Source of the DNA: Brasilonema sennae CENA114
Lineage (GTDB): Bacteria > Cyanobacteriota > Cyanobacteriia > Cyanobacteriales > Nostocaceae
Assembly: GCF_006968745.1 (NCBI RefSeq)
Contig: NZ_CP030118.1
Coordinates: 620,001 to 684,000, forward strand
Reading direction: 5' to 3'
Length of the DNA stretch: 64,000 bases
Position numbers and translations under genes: made by a program. The notes under the pieces were generated by a model. It ran no database searches, had not been told where the DNA came from, and saw only the letters and a program-made list of their open reading frames with translations. Below are positions 46,037 to 56,435 of the stretch, piece after piece. Numbering within the stretch: position 1 is the first letter of the stretch; the number at the start of each line of letters is the position of its first letter.

Positions 46037-46614
46037 TGCTTTGGCACAATATCAACAAACGGTTAAAATTCGGTGGCACCCATTTCTTCTAGACAACTCC
46101 ATTACCTTCTGCTGGTTACGAATTTCGTAGCTATATGCAACAGAGAAAAGGTATAGAACCGCAAGCAATAGAGAGCCTATTTGACCACGTGCAAAACGTT
46201 GGTCATGCAGCAGGAGTCAAATTAGATTTTAACAAGATTCATTTAGCTGTCAACACTATCCTTTGCCATCAATTGATTGCTTTAGCAGCAGATGACATAA
46301 AAAACGATGTTGTGCAAGCAGTTTACAAGGCTTACTTTGAAGAGGGTTTGAACCTCGGTGAACTTGAGGTGATTGTTGCTATCGGCACAAAAGTTGGTAT
46401 GGATTCTACTAAGTTACGACTGCAATTGAACGATAACGCTCTTGCCGATAGGGTTCTAGCCGAATCAACATTTGCTCGATTGAATGGCATCACTAGCGTA
46501 CCTTTTTACGTTATCAACGACAAAGTCAAGCTTAACAATTCACACTCAAGCCAGATGTTCCTTCAAGCTTTAAATCGTGCCGCGCTTCTAGAAATATCCC
46601 CAAAAATATGGTAA
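45915..46614 (+). pseudogene. dsbA: DsbA/FrnE-like thiol oxidoreductase, frameshifted
   Basis: The gene starts at ATG 45915 inside tyrA ('MLIDIYHDT') and has the thioredoxin-fold active site 'VCPWCRIGQKHLFDALAQ'. Between 'HDT' and 'VCPWC', 18 residues (45942-45995) are repeat-derived. After 'RWHPFLLDNS' the frame breaks: one extra base near 46104 shifts it to a stop at 46130, while the remainder ('GYEFRSYMQQRKGIEPQAIE' to 'FARLNGITSVPFYVINDKVK') continues in the next frame to 46614, including a cis-Pro loop 'SVPFYVI'. A dsbA gene is part of the Nostoc scytonemin cluster. A sequencing error could mimic the single-base break; otherwise it is a recent pseudogene. Confidence 0.85.
45942..45995. 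repeat. 54-bp in-frame insertion in the tyrA/dsbA overlap
   Basis: Removing these 54 bases restores the usual DsbA junction HDT-VCPWC. The segment contains inverted pieces such as 'cggagggaaaccctcctg'. Its length is a multiple of three, so both overlapping frames stay open. Confidence 0.7.
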
Positions 46615-47846
46615 TTGACATCAAGCAAAAGGCTACACTTAATTTGCAACCCATCCGGCAAAGTTTCTCAGTCACCTTCCAGTACAAGGTGCACTTCACC
46701 AATAATGTGTTTGATCTGAAAAATTCCCTGCTGGCACAAGTGATTGCTGCCGATGGGGAAGTAGGACCAAAAAAAGTCTTAGCAGTTGTAGATTCAGGAT
46801 TGTTGGAGTCTCGACGGACGCTACTCAAGCAAATTGCTGCTTATTGCGATCGCCATCCAGATAGACTTAAACTTGTTGCCGATCCCATCATCATCACAGC
46901 AGGAGAAGCAGCCAAAAACGATCCAAATGAACTCTCAAAAATTCACCAAATAATAGATGAAGTGGGGCTTTGCCGCCACTCCTACATATTAGGAATTGGT
47001 GGTGGTGCTGTATTAGACTTAGTTGGATATGCAGCAGCAACAGCACATCGAGGAATTCGTCTGATTCGTATTCCGACAACAGTGTTGGCACAAAATGATT
47101 CTGCTGTAGGAGTCAAGAACGGAATTAACGCCTTTGGCAAAAAGAATTTTCTTGGCACTTTCGCCCCACCCTATGCAGTTTTAAATGATTTTAGCTTCTT
47201 AACTTCCCTAAATGACCGTGACTGGCGTTCTGGAATCGCAGAAGCAGTAAAAGTCGCGCTGATCAAGGATGCTGACTTCTTTGAGTACATCAGTACCCAC
47301 GCTGACGCGCTCATCTGTCGAGACATGAACTCCATGCAACAACTCATCTACCGTTGTGCTCAATTGCATATGGATCATATTGCTAACAATGGTGATCCCT
47401 TTGAAGTGGGTTCATCTCGTCCATTGGATTTTGGTCATTGGGCAGCACATAAACTTGAGCAGCTGACAAACCATAGATTACGTCATGGGGAAGCAGTGGC
47501 GATCGGCATTGCTTTAGACAGTACTTATTCTTACCTGATAGGGCTGCTGTCTCGGTTAGAGTGGCAGCGGATATTAAATACTTTGTTGTCATTAAACTTT
47601 GTATTGTACGTACCAGAACTGTCTGAAAAAATAACAGAACTGGAACATCCGCGTTGCTTATTCCGGGGGTTGAGTGAGTTTCGCGAACACCTGGGCGGTG
47701 AATTAACCCTCACGCTATTGCAAGGTCTTGGTAAGGGTATAGAGGTTCACCAGGTAGATATTTCTCTATTTCGGCAAGCAACTTGGTTGTTGGGTGAGTT
47801 TTACAATTCTTCCTTACCAGCCTCAGGTTGGGAATGTGTGATGTAA
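46608..47846 (+). CDS. eboD: EboD / cluster AroB-like sugar phosphate cyclase
   Basis: A 412-residue member of the dehydroquinate synthase superfamily. NAD-binding 'ILGIGGGAVLDLVGYAAATA' and metal-ligand regions 'WRSGIAEAVKVALIKDADFF', 'DFGHWAAHKLE' and 'RHGEAVAIGIALD' are intact. The substrate-site stretch 'DSAVGVKNGINAFGKKNFLG' follows the 'GVKNGIN' pattern of EboD/valiolone-type cyclases rather than 'SSVGGKT.VN' of true AroB. It may therefore not make dehydroquinate, although the equivalent cluster gene has been called aroB. It overlaps the dsbA-like frame by 7 bases. Confidence 0.82.
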   Translation: MVIDIKQKATLNLQPIRQSFSVTFQYKVHFTNNVFDLKNSLLAQVIAADGEVGPKKVLAVVDSGLLESRRTLLKQIAAYCDRHPDRLKLVADPIIITAGEAAKNDPNELSKIHQIIDEVGLCRHSYILGIGGGAVLDLVGYAAATAHRGIRLIRIPTTVLAQNDSAVGVKNGINAFGKKNFLGTFAPPYAVLNDFSFLTSLNDRDWRSGIAEAVKVALIKDADFFEYISTHADALICRDMNSMQQLIYRCAQLHMDHIANNGDPFEVGSSRPLDFGHWAAHKLEQLTNHRLRHGEAVAIGIALDSTYSYLIGLLSRLEWQRILNTLLSLNFVLYVPELSEKITELEHPRCLFRGLSEFREHLGGELTLTLLQGLGKGIEVHQVDISLFRQATWLLGEFYNSSLPASGWECVM

Positions 47847-47956
47847 GCCTCTCACGGTTTGGTAGAAAACCACTAGCAACATATGAAACAAACACCATTC
47901 ACCCTGTTGCCTGTTGCCTATTCTCTATTCCCTGTTCCCTGTGTTTCTTGAGAGAT

Positions 47957-49210
47957 ATGAAAATAGAAACAAATCACAACTTTCACCTAACCTACTGCAC
48001 GAATATTCATCCTGGTGAAGAATGGAGCAAAGTCTTTGCCAACTTAAAGCAATACATTCCTGCACTCAAAGCACAGCTAGCCCGAGAAAAACCCTATGGT
48101 ATTGGATTGCGTTTGGCGGATGTCGCAACCAGAGAACTGCTACAAGGAAACGCCTTAGCCGAGTTTCAGTCATGGTTAACGGAACTTGACTTATACGTGT
48201 TTACCTTAAATGGTTTTCCCTTCGGTGGATTTCATTGGCAGGTTGTTAAAGACCAAGTTTATGCACCAGACTGGTCTAAGCAGGAGCGATTGGAGTATAC
48301 CCTACGACTGGTAAATATCCTGGCACAACTCTTGCCCGCCGATATGGAGGGTAGCATTTCTACACTACCGTTGTCATATAAGCCTTGGTTCAAGGGAAAT
48401 CAACTTTTTCTGACATCCTTGACAAGCAGCGCCAGCCTCAACTTAGCACAGGTTGTGGCACAAATGGCACGCATCCGAACCGAAACAGGAAAACTCCTGC
48501 ACATAGATTTGGAACCAGAACCAGATGGATTGATAGAAAATGCCGCCGAAGTCGTTGATTATTTCCAGACGCACTTGTTGCCTATTGGGGGAAAATATTT
48601 AACAAAGCATCTGGGGATTTCTTTAGAAGCAGCTGAAGCTCTCATACTAGAACACGTCCGTGTTTGTTATGATACGTGCCACTTTGCTGTGGAGTATGAA
48701 AACCCAGTTTCGGTTTTCAAGCAATTTCAAGCAGCAGGAATTCAAGTTGGTAAAATTCAAATCAGTGCTGCGTTGCAAGTGAACATACCCAACGATATAG
48801 AACAGCGCTCTTTAGTGAAAAAGCGGTTACTTCCTTTTGCTGAGTCTACGTACTTACATCAAGTAATAGCCCGCGAAAGGACAGGACGCTTACGTCATTA
48901 TACAGATTTGGAAAAGGCTTTACCAGATTTAGAGAATACCACAGACCGTGAATGGCGGATTCACTTTCATGTCCCGATTTTTATCCACGATTACCAGCAC
49001 CTCCAATCTACTCAAGACGACATTTCTACCGTGTTAGACTTGCTACAAATCAATCATGCCTGTAGCCACCTGGAAATTGAAACTTATACTTGGGAAGTGC
49101 TGCCGACTGAGATGAAACTAGATTTACTAGCATCAATTCAACGAGAGTATGAGTGGGTGTTATCCAAAATGTTAATCAATAACCAGCCTTTAGAGTTGAT
49201 AAGCTATTAA
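47957..49210 (+). CDS. eboE: EboE, xylose-isomerase-like TIM barrel protein
   Basis: A 417-residue protein from ATG 47957 ('MKIETNHNFHLTYCTNIHPG'); the frame is open upstream to 47828, inside eboD, but that extension is not native-looking. TIM-barrel strands with probable metal ligands are visible: 'LLHIDLEPEPDGLIENAAEV', 'VCYDTCHFAVEYENP', 'VGKIQISAALQVN' and 'WRIHFHVPIFIHDY'. It belongs to the ebo set linked to scytonemin precursor export; substrate unknown. It starts 110 bases after eboD. Confidence 0.87.
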   Translation: MKIETNHNFHLTYCTNIHPGEEWSKVFANLKQYIPALKAQLAREKPYGIGLRLADVATRELLQGNALAEFQSWLTELDLYVFTLNGFPFGGFHWQVVKDQVYAPDWSKQERLEYTLRLVNILAQLLPADMEGSISTLPLSYKPWFKGNQLFLTSLTSSASLNLAQVVAQMARIRTETGKLLHIDLEPEPDGLIENAAEVVDYFQTHLLPIGGKYLTKHLGISLEAAEALILEHVRVCYDTCHFAVEYENPVSVFKQFQAAGIQVGKIQISAALQVNIPNDIEQRSLVKKRLLPFAESTYLHQVIARERTGRLRHYTDLEKALPDLENTTDREWRIHFHVPIFIHDYQHLQSTQDDISTVLDLLQINHACSHLEIETYTWEVLPTEMKLDLLASIQREYEWVLSKMLINNQPLELISY

Positions 49211-49495
49211 CTGACATCTTGCACCTCGTCAAACAAATGTCAAAGTCATTGGGTTCTCGTCCGCCTAGGACTGTAAGTCCCAGGCTAATAGGCCAAGTCC
49301 ATTAAAATGGGCTGAAGAAACTAGGACTTGTATACTAGCAAATTTCAATACTATTTTGTACAAGTATTAGTGGTTTACTCGGAATTGCGCCAGTTCTCAG
49401 TTAAGAGCTATTTGTAAAGAAAAGATACGTGGGTGCGTTAGCGTTATTGGTAATGCACCTTGCTGAATAGATAACAAATTTATTTACATCAGATT

Positions 49496-50866
49496 ATGAA
49501 TAAAACTGTTGTTCTCAACGTCGTAGGATTGTCACCTAGCCTGTTAGGGGAACATACACCGTCGCTGTCACGTTGGGCGGCTTCTGGGAAAGTCAGTGCG
49601 ATCGCCCCCGTGTTACCTGCTGTCACCTGCGCAGTTCAAGCAACTTATCTCACAGGCAAAATGCCGAATGAACATGGCATTGTTGCTAATGGATGGTACT
49701 TTCGCGATGAGTGTGAAGTAAAATTTTGGCGACAGTCTAACAAACTTGTTCACAGTCCTAAAGTGTGGGACATAGCACGCTCGTTAGACCCATCTTTTAC
49801 CTGCGCCAATTTGTTTTGGTGGTACAACATGTACTCATCGGCGGACTACACAGTGACTCCCCGACCAATGTATCCGGCTGATGGGAGAAAAATTCCCGAT
49901 ATTTATACACAGCCTCATGAATGGAGAACGCCCCTCCAAGCTGAACTAGGTCAGTTTCCTCTGTTCAATTTCTGGGGTCCCAACACATCCATTGCTTCTA
50001 CTCAGTGGATCGCTAACAGCGCCAAGTGGGTAGAAGAACGCTGCAACCCCACGCTGACTCTAATTTACCTGCCTCATCTGGATTATTGCTTACAAAAGTT
50101 TGGTCCTGAGGACAACCGAGTTACTAAGGATTTACAAGAAATTGATGCTGTTTGCGGCGATTTGATTCAGTACTACGAAAATCGAGGTGCTCAAGTCATT
50201 GTTTTGTCAGAATATGGCATTACACCCGTATCCCAACCCGTCCACCTCAATCGGATACTCCGGGAAAATGGTTTGCTAGCCGTGCGTGAGGAATTGGGGC
50301 GAGAACTGCTTGACCCCGGATCAAGTAAGGCTTTTGCCGTAGCAGACCATCAAATTGCTCATGTTTATGTGAATGACCCGTTTTATATTCCTAAAGTGCG
50401 ATCGCTCTTAGAAGACACCCAGGGTGTTGCTCAAGTTTTAGGCGAAGACGAAAAGCCAGCTTACGGTCTGAATCATCAAAGGTCAGGAGAATTAGTGGCG
50501 ATCGCAAACTCAGATGCTTGGTTTACATATTACTACTGGCTTGATGACAATCGTGCCCCTGATTTTGCCAGAACAGTTGATATTCATCGTAAGCCTGGTT
50601 ATGATCCTGTGGAATTATTCATTGATCCTGATATTAAATTTCCCCAGTTCAAAATTGGTTTAAAACTGCTGAAAAAACAGCTTGGTTTTCGCTACTTAAT
50701 GGATGTTATTCCCTTAGATGCTACTCTAGTGCGTGGCTCTCATGGTTGTGTCACTGCTCCTGCTGCCAATAGACCATTATTTATGACTCGCAAAACTGAC
50801 TTACTTGAGTCTGAATCAATAGCAGCCAGAGATGTTTGTCAATTAATTCTTAGACACCTTCAATAA
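49496..50866 (+). CDS. eboF: EboF, alkaline phosphatase-superfamily phosphodiesterase
   Basis: A 456-residue nucleotide pyrophosphatase/phosphodiesterase-like protein. The probable nucleophile Thr lies in 'APVLPAVTCAVQATYLTGKM' (as in NPP enzymes), with metal-ligand regions 'LIYLPHLDYCLQKFGPED', 'IVLSEYGITPVSQPVHLN' and 'RGSHGCVTAPAANRPLF'. No signal peptide is seen, so it is probably cytoplasmic. It is the last ebo gene of this locus; substrate unknown. It lies 285 bases after eboE, a gap with degenerate palindromic sequence near 49247-49330. Confidence 0.87.
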   Translation: MNKTVVLNVVGLSPSLLGEHTPSLSRWAASGKVSAIAPVLPAVTCAVQATYLTGKMPNEHGIVANGWYFRDECEVKFWRQSNKLVHSPKVWDIARSLDPSFTCANLFWWYNMYSSADYTVTPRPMYPADGRKIPDIYTQPHEWRTPLQAELGQFPLFNFWGPNTSIASTQWIANSAKWVEERCNPTLTLIYLPHLDYCLQKFGPEDNRVTKDLQEIDAVCGDLIQYYENRGAQVIVLSEYGITPVSQPVHLNRILRENGLLAVREELGRELLDPGSSKAFAVADHQIAHVYVNDPFYIPKVRSLLEDTQGVAQVLGEDEKPAYGLNHQRSGELVAIANSDAWFTYYYWLDDNRAPDFARTVDIHRKPGYDPVELFIDPDIKFPQFKIGLKLLKKQLGFRYLMDVIPLDATLVRGSHGCVTAPAANRPLFMTRKTDLLESESIAARDVCQLILRHLQ

Positions 50867-51379
50867 AAATTTTCAAAATTTTTCTAACTTTGGGTAGAAG
50901 CGACAGAATACACTTTTATACTTTTAGCAATTAAATCTATTAACGATAGTATAAGCCAAAAATTTGACACATCTATCCAAAAATTGTTCATATCTCATCC
51001 CTAAACATTTAGATAGGCTAATCTCATACCAAGTAGCATTCAAATCTAAAACTTTGCTTGAGGTTTTGACTGTTGACACTAGGTAGTTACCACTAAAAAG
51101 TTGACAGTATAAGCTTGTTACCTAATAAAATTTAATTTCGTATTGTAACAGGTTTCTCTGTTCGTTTTCTTTTGATTATTTTTTATTTGAATAGAGAAAT
51201 ACAATAACATACACTTAGGGACAAGTTGTCTATGCTATTTTTTGCTCTTCAGATTTTGTCTTATTTTTGTAGCATTAAAATAGCTCATTGACATAGCTTC
51301 AATACACAATAGCCATAAGTCATCAGTCAAAATTTTGACTTTTGACTAATGACTAATGACTACTTCAGAGAAATAGCGC
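50867..51379. other. Intergenic region with inverted heptameric repeats before trpE
   Basis: 513 AT-rich bases without a gene. Near 51318-51363 lie heptameric units of the AGTCAAA/GACTAAT type in inverted order, able to fold upstream of trpE. A separate promoter for the aromatic block may lie here. Confidence 0.45.
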
Positions 51380-53578
51380 ATGATTGTTGATTCTCACTCC
51401 TATACAACTGTTGGCGGTATAAATATATTTCGCTCAATCAGTGAAGTACAAACGGACACAACTCTGGACGAAATTTTGTTTCACCTGGACTCTCAGCGTG
51501 GAGGTTTACTCAAAAGTAGCTACGAGTATCCTGGGAGATATAAAAGGTGGGCGATTGGATTTGTCAATCCACCACTGGAGGTGACAACACGTGAGAACAC
51601 TTTCACGATCAGAGCGCTCAACAATAGAGGCAAAGTGCTTCTACCAGTTATTTTTACGCGATTGTCGGCGCATTCTCAACTTCAAGAGGTTGAATTAGAG
51701 AATGATGACATTAAGGGTTTTGTCAAGCCAGCGGTGCAACTCTTTGTAGAAGAAGAGCGCAGTAAACAACCTTCTGCATTTACACTTATCCGCGATATCC
51801 TCCATGCTTTCTCTAGTGATGAAGACGAGCATCTAGGACTGTATGGAGCATTTGGATATGACTTGGTATTCCAGTTTGAACCCATTCCCAGGCGTTTAGA
51901 GCGTCCCACAGATCAACGGGATTTAGTACTGTATTTACCAGATGAACTACTCATTGTTGACTACTACTCGCAACGATCATACCGTATACAGTACGACTTT
52001 GAAACAGCGCATGGTAGTACCAAAAATCTTCCACGAACAGGTGACTCGGTTGATTATAAAGGAGAGCGCCATGTTCCCGTTCTAGCTTCTGACCATAAAT
52101 CAGGAGAGTATGCAAATCAAGTAGAAGTCGCACTAGATTACTTTCGTCGGGGAGACTTATTTGAAGTTGTTCCCAGTCAAAGCTTTTTTGAATCCTGTGA
52201 AGAACCACCGAGCAAACTATTCCAAACACTACAGCAAATCAATCCCAGTCCCTATGGGTTTATATTTAACTTAGGTGGAGAGTATCTGATCGGCGCATCT
52301 CCAGAAATGTTTGTGCGAGTCGAAGGTAGGCGTGTAGAGACTTGCCCAATCAGTGGGACAATTACCCGAGGACAAGATGCTCTAGATGATGCTGAGCAGA
52401 TTCGTCAACTCCTCAACTCTGGTAAGGAAGAAGCCGAACTGACCATGTGTACAGACGTGGATCGTAATGACAAATCACGGATTTGCGAACCAGGCTCGGT
52501 ACAAGTGATTGGTCGTCGTCAAATAGAATTGTATAGCCACTTGATTCACACAGTGGATCATGTGGAGGGATTATTAAGACCAGAATTTGATGCTTTGGAT
52601 GCCTTTTTGAGCCATACTTGGGCAGTCACAGTCACAGGCGCACCCAAACGCTCAGCAATCCAGTTTATCGAAAACCATGAGCGTAGTGCTCGACGTTGGT
52701 ATGGTGGAGCTGTTGGTTACTTAAACTTCAACGGCGATTTTAACACCGGATTGATTTTGCGGACAATTCGGTTAAAAGACTCAATCGCCGAGGTGAGAGT
52801 TGGCGCTACAATTCTTTATGACTCCTTGCCATCAGCAGAAGAACAAGAAACAATGACTAAAGCTGCGGCTTTATTTGAGACAATTCGTCGCGCGAAGCAG
52901 GAGAAAAAATCAGAAGAATCTCAGCTAACAAAATTGAGCGCCTGCATCCAAGATGTTGAACCTAGTAAGCGCATCTTACTCATCGACTACGAAGATTCAT
53001 TTGTTCACACACTCGCAAATTACATCCGCCAAACCGGTGCTACAGTCACAACACTACGTCATGGCTTCTCAGAATCGCTGTTTGACACAGAACGTCCAGA
53101 CTTAGTTGTTCTATCTCCTGGTCCTGGTAGACCGAATGATTTTCGTGTTCCAGAAACTGTCCAGGCTTGCTTACGTCGGCAAATTCCACTTTTTGGAGTC
53201 TGTCTAGGACTGCAAGGGATTGTTGAATCGTTTGGTGGAGAACTGGGAGTTCTCAACTATCCTCAACATGGCAAGTCTTCACGGATTTTTGTCAACGATT
53301 CAAATTCTGTCCTGTTCAAGGGTTTGCCAGAATCATTTTCTGTAGGTAGATACCATTCCTTGTTTGCCTTACCGGAAAAATTGCCAGCACAACTGAAGGT
53401 AACAGCCATTTCTAATGACCATGTGATCATGGCAATTGAGCATCAAACACTTCTTATAGCAGCTGTGCAATTTCATCCAGAATCCATTATGACTCTGGCA
53501 GGAGAACTTGGTCTGGCAATCATTCAAAACGTAGTGCGTGCATACACCCAAACTCAAGAGTCAATAGTCATTGGTTAA
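51380..53578 (+). CDS. trpE: Fused anthranilate synthase (TrpE-TrpG)
   Basis: A 732-residue fusion. The N-terminal two thirds are component I, with chorismate-binding segments '[20 protein letters not shown]', '[20 protein letters not shown]' and '[20 protein letters not shown]'. After ~residue 525 a class-I glutamine amidotransferase follows, with nucleophile Cys in '[18 protein letters not shown]' and '[11 protein letters not shown]'. It makes anthranilate from chorismate and glutamine. Fused forms occur in some bacteria and in scytonemin clusters. It is presumably the cluster-dedicated copy, extra to housekeeping trpE/trpG. The stop at 53578 is 28 bases before trpC. Confidence 0.93.
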   Translation: MIVDSHSYTTVGGINIFRSISEVQTDTTLDEILFHLDSQRGGLLKSSYEYPGRYKRWAIGFVNPPLEVTTRENTFTIRALNNRGKVLLPVIFTRLSAHSQLQEVELENDDIKGFVKPAVQLFVEEERSKQPSAFTLIRDILHAFSSDEDEHLGLYGAFGYDLVFQFEPIPRRLERPTDQRDLVLYLPDELLIVDYYSQRSYRIQYDFETAHGSTKNLPRTGDSVDYKGERHVPVLASDHKSGEYANQVEVALDYFRRGDLFEVVPSQSFFESCEEPPSKLFQTLQQINPSPYGFIFNLGGEYLIGASPEMFVRVEGRRVETCPISGTITRGQDALDDAEQIRQLLNSGKEEAELTMCTDVDRNDKSRICEPGSVQVIGRRQIELYSHLIHTVDHVEGLLRPEFDALDAFLSHTWAVTVTGAPKRSAIQFIENHERSARRWYGGAVGYLNFNGDFNTGLILRTIRLKDSIAEVRVGATILYDSLPSAEEQETMTKAAALFETIRRAKQEKKSEESQLTKLSACIQDVEPSKRILLIDYEDSFVHTLANYIRQTGATVTTLRHGFSESLFDTERPDLVVLSPGPGRPNDFRVPETVQACLRRQIPLFGVCLGLQGIVESFGGELGVLNYPQHGKSSRIFVNDSNSVLFKGLPESFSVGRYHSLFALPEKLPAQLKVTAISNDHVIMAIEHQTLLIAAVQFHPESIMTLAGELGLAIIQNVVRAYTQTQESIVIG

Positions 53579-53606
53579 AATTACTCCCTCATCTGGTAAG
53601 CAGCAT

Positions 53607-54443
53607 ATGAGTAACTCAGTCGCTACTGCTAATGTCCGTCCACGCCACATTCTCGAAGAGATTGTGTGGTACAAAAAGCAAGAGGTCGCACAAATGCGGC
53701 AAGAACTGCCAGTAGCGACTTTGCAACAGCAGTTAAATGCTGCTCCGAGTGTACGAGATTTCCTAACGGCTTTAAAGCAAAATCCCCATCAACCAAGCCT
53801 GATTGCAGAGGTTAAGAAAGCTTCGCCGAGTCGTGGAGTTCTCCGGGCTGACTTTGATCCAGTGGCGATCGCCCAAGCTTATGAGCAAGGTGGTGCAGCT
53901 TGTCTATCTGTTTTGACTGACTCTAAGTTCTTTCAAGGCAGTTTTGATAACCTGCGTAATATCAGACAGCAAGTTGCACTCCCACTACTGTGTAAAGAGT
54001 TTATCATCGATATCTACCAAATCTATTATGCACGCCTTGCAGGCGCAGACGCTGTACTGCTGATTGCTGCCATCCTTAGCGATGAAGCACTTCAAGACTT
54101 TTTGCGCGTGATTCACGATTTGGGAATGAAAGCTTTGGTAGAAGTTCATACCTTAGCTGAACTGGATCGAGTGCTAAAACTTGACGATCTGCGCTTAGTG
54201 GGGATCAATAATCGCAATCTAGAAGATTTTACAGTGGATATCAGACTCACTCAGCAACTTGTAGAAGAGCGACGCTCAAAATTGCAAAGCTTTGGTATTA
54301 CCATAGTCAGTGAGTCTGGTTTATATACTCCTGCTGATTTATCATTTGTCGCCCAAGCGGGTGTTCGTGCCGTTTTGGTAGGAGAGTCGTTAGTCAAACA
54401 AGCTGATCTACAGCAGGCTGTGCGTAGTCTGCTAAACTCCTAG
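53607..54443 (+). CDS. trpC: Indole-3-glycerol-phosphate synthase
   Basis: A 278-residue (beta/alpha)8 barrel enzyme from ATG 53607; an upstream TTG at 53571 overlaps trpE and is less likely. Active-site features: '[20 protein letters not shown]', '[20 protein letters not shown]', '[12 protein letters not shown]' and '[12 protein letters not shown]'. It converts carboxyphenylamino-deoxyribulose phosphate to indole-3-glycerol phosphate. It follows trpE closely in the cluster's tryptophan block. Confidence 0.93.
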   Translation: MSNSVATANVRPRHILEEIVWYKKQEVAQMRQELPVATLQQQLNAAPSVRDFLTALKQNPHQPSLIAEVKKASPSRGVLRADFDPVAIAQAYEQGGAACLSVLTDSKFFQGSFDNLRNIRQQVALPLLCKEFIIDIYQIYYARLAGADAVLLIAAILSDEALQDFLRVIHDLGMKALVEVHTLAELDRVLKLDDLRLVGINNRNLEDFTVDIRLTQQLVEERRSKLQSFGITIVSESGLYTPADLSFVAQAGVRAVLVGESLVKQADLQQAVRSLLNS

Positions 54444-54475
54444 CACGTCACAGTAGTGACAAAGGAAAAACGGGC

Positions 54476-55435
54476 ATGAAAGCTATGGTGATAACAGGCT
54501 TCGGAGGTCCAGAAGTTTTTGCTCAGCGCGAGGTGGATAAACCGATACCAGGTAAAAACGAAGTTTTGGTCAAGGTTTATGCAACATCAGTTAATCCTGC
54601 TGATTGTGGAGTACGCCAAGGACTCTTTGGATCAAAAATAAAACTACCTGCAATTCTCGGCTACGACGTTTCAGGAGTCGTTGAGGCGATTGGAGAAAAC
54701 GTCAGAGATTTTCAGGTCGGTGACGAAGTCTATTACGCCATAGGACTTATAGATGGTCAGGGTGCAAATACTGAATATCATGTCACTAATGAGTCGATTC
54801 TTACCAAAAAACCCGCCAATTTATCGCATACAGAAGCGGCTAGTGTCCCGGTGGCGGGCGGTACAGCATGGGCTGCTTTGTTCGATAGAGCAAGTCTTAA
54901 AGTAGGCGAAACCATATTGATTCATGGTGGTGCAGGGGGTGTAGGCTGCTTCGCTATCCAAATTGCCAAAGCAGCAGGTGCTTATGTTTACACAACCTGC
55001 GGCAGTTATGATTTTGATTTGGTGAAGTCTATCGGTGCAGATAGAGTTATTGACTACCGCAATGAAAACTTTATCGACATTATCTTGAAAGAAACGGGTG
55101 GTGAAGGAGTTGATGTGACTTTTTCTACCGTACCAGGCGAAGTTTTAGCCCAAAGCCTAACAGTAACGAAAGTTGAGGGTCGCGCTGTGACAGTCACAGG
55201 CGTACAGGGTGACCTTAACCCAGCTATTTTCAAAAATATTACAGTTCACTTTGTACACTTAGAAAATGCCCGCCCTAAACTCGAAGCTTTGAGAAAGCTC
55301 ATTGAACGGGGTCAAATCAAACCTGTGGTTGGAATGACGTTTCCTCTAAGTCAAATTGCCCAAGCTCATCAAAAACTTGAGGAAGGGGGCGAAGGTGTAC
55401 GCGGTAAGATTGTTGTGCAAGTTGCTGACTCGTAG
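54476..55435 (+). CDS. Zinc-free MDR/quinone oxidoreductase-like NAD(P)H enzyme
   Basis: A 319-residue medium-chain dehydrogenase/reductase of the quinone-oxidoreductase type. It has the N-terminal 'MKAMVITGFGGPEVFAQREV', the substrate region 'ILGYDVSGVVEAIGENVRDF' and the cofactor motif 'ILIHGGAGGVGCFAIQIAKA'. No structural-zinc cysteine cluster is seen. It sits between trpC and trpA, 32 and 58 bases away, so it is probably co-transcribed. It is not part of the tryptophan pathway and not, to my memory, of the Nostoc punctiforme scytonemin cluster; a redox tailoring role is only a guess. Confidence 0.85.
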   Translation: MKAMVITGFGGPEVFAQREVDKPIPGKNEVLVKVYATSVNPADCGVRQGLFGSKIKLPAILGYDVSGVVEAIGENVRDFQVGDEVYYAIGLIDGQGANTEYHVTNESILTKKPANLSHTEAASVPVAGGTAWAALFDRASLKVGETILIHGGAGGVGCFAIQIAKAAGAYVYTTCGSYDFDLVKSIGADRVIDYRNENFIDIILKETGGEGVDVTFSTVPGEVLAQSLTVTKVEGRAVTVTGVQGDLNPAIFKNITVHFVHLENARPKLEALRKLIERGQIKPVVGMTFPLSQIAQAHQKLEEGGEGVRGKIVVQVADS

Positions 55436-55493
55436 TAGGTGATGGCAACACTGACTACTAAACCAATACTCATTACTTAGGTGCATTATTCTG

Positions 55494-56321
55494 ATGAGTT
55501 CCATTTCCCAACGTTTTCAATCTTTAAGAGACCGCAATCAGCGCGCTTTAATTCCCTTCATAACAGCTGGAGATCCTGACTTACAAACCACAAAAGAAGC
55601 TTTACGCATCTTAGACAGCAATGGTGCTGACTTTATTGAACTCGGTGTTCCTTACTCTGATCCACTAGCAGATGGTCCTGTGATCCAAGCGGCTGCTACT
55701 CGTGCGTTGCACAAGGGAACTAAGTTAGAGCATGTGTTAGAGATTGTTGCCGATGTGAGTCCAAACTTGCAAGCACCGATCATTTTATTCACTTACTACA
55801 ACCCGATTCTCAATCGGGGTGTTGAGTCGTTTCTGGGGCAACTCGCCAAGGTTGGAGTACGGGGATTAGTCGTACCAGACTTGCCTTTAGAAGAAGCAGA
55901 ATATCTAATTAACACAGGCGCAGAATTTGGCATAGAAGTGATTTTACTTGTCGCTCCTACCAGTTCTCAAGAGCGGATTGAGGCGATCGCCAAGCAATCC
56001 CAAGGATTTATCTACCTTGTGAGTGTGACTGGTGTGACTGGTGTTCGCTCCCAACTACAAGATCGCGTCAAAACCTTACTAAGCCAGATGCGAAGCATAA
56101 CTGATAAACCGATTGGTGTTGGCTTTGGCATCTCTGGACCAGAACAGGCGCGTCAGGTAAGTGATTGGGGTGCAGATGGCGTCATTGTTGGTAGTGCCTT
56201 TGTTCAAAGATTAGCAAATGGTAGTCCCACAGAAGGACTGCAAGCTGTTGAACAACTTTGTCAAGAATTGAAAGCCGCAATTGCCCAACCGTCTCTTCAA
56301 AGAGTTGGTTCAATACAATAA
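55494..56321 (+). CDS. trpA: Tryptophan synthase alpha chain
   Basis: A 275-residue TIM barrel that cleaves indole-3-glycerol phosphate to indole and glyceraldehyde-3-phosphate, passing indole to TrpB. Catalytic Glu and Asp lie in '[20 protein letters not shown]'; phosphate-binding segments are '[13 protein letters not shown]', '[15 protein letters not shown]' and '[11 protein letters not shown]'. Normal family length. Separated from trpB by 114 bases of heptameric repeats. Confidence 0.95.
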   Translation: MSSISQRFQSLRDRNQRALIPFITAGDPDLQTTKEALRILDSNGADFIELGVPYSDPLADGPVIQAAATRALHKGTKLEHVLEIVADVSPNLQAPIILFTYYNPILNRGVESFLGQLAKVGVRGLVVPDLPLEEAEYLINTGAEFGIEVILLVAPTSSQERIEAIAKQSQGFIYLVSVTGVTGVRSQLQDRVKTLLSQMRSITDKPIGVGFGISGPEQARQVSDWGADGVIVGSAFVQRLANGSPTEGLQAVEQLCQELKAAIAQPSLQRVGSIQ

Positions 56322-56350
56322 TACAGTTATCAGTAAACAGTTGTTTTTGA

Positions 56351-56392
56351 CTGATAACTGATAACTGATAACTGTTCACTGTTAACTGTTAT
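56351..56392. repeat. Six heptameric repeat units between trpA and trpB
   Basis: Units CTGATAA x3, then CTGTTCA, CTGTTAA, CTGTTAT, in exact 7-base register. Together with 'cagttatcagtaaacagt' just upstream they can form a stem-loop. Confidence 0.75.
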
Positions 56393-56435
56393 TAAGACTC
56401 CTGAAAAGTTACTAGAACGTAAGAGGTTATATCCA

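Noticed and set aside
49247..49330. Possible structured RNA or intron fragment with inverted pieces
   Set aside because: Some short complementary segments are visible, but no conserved core or splice-like structure could be established by eye.
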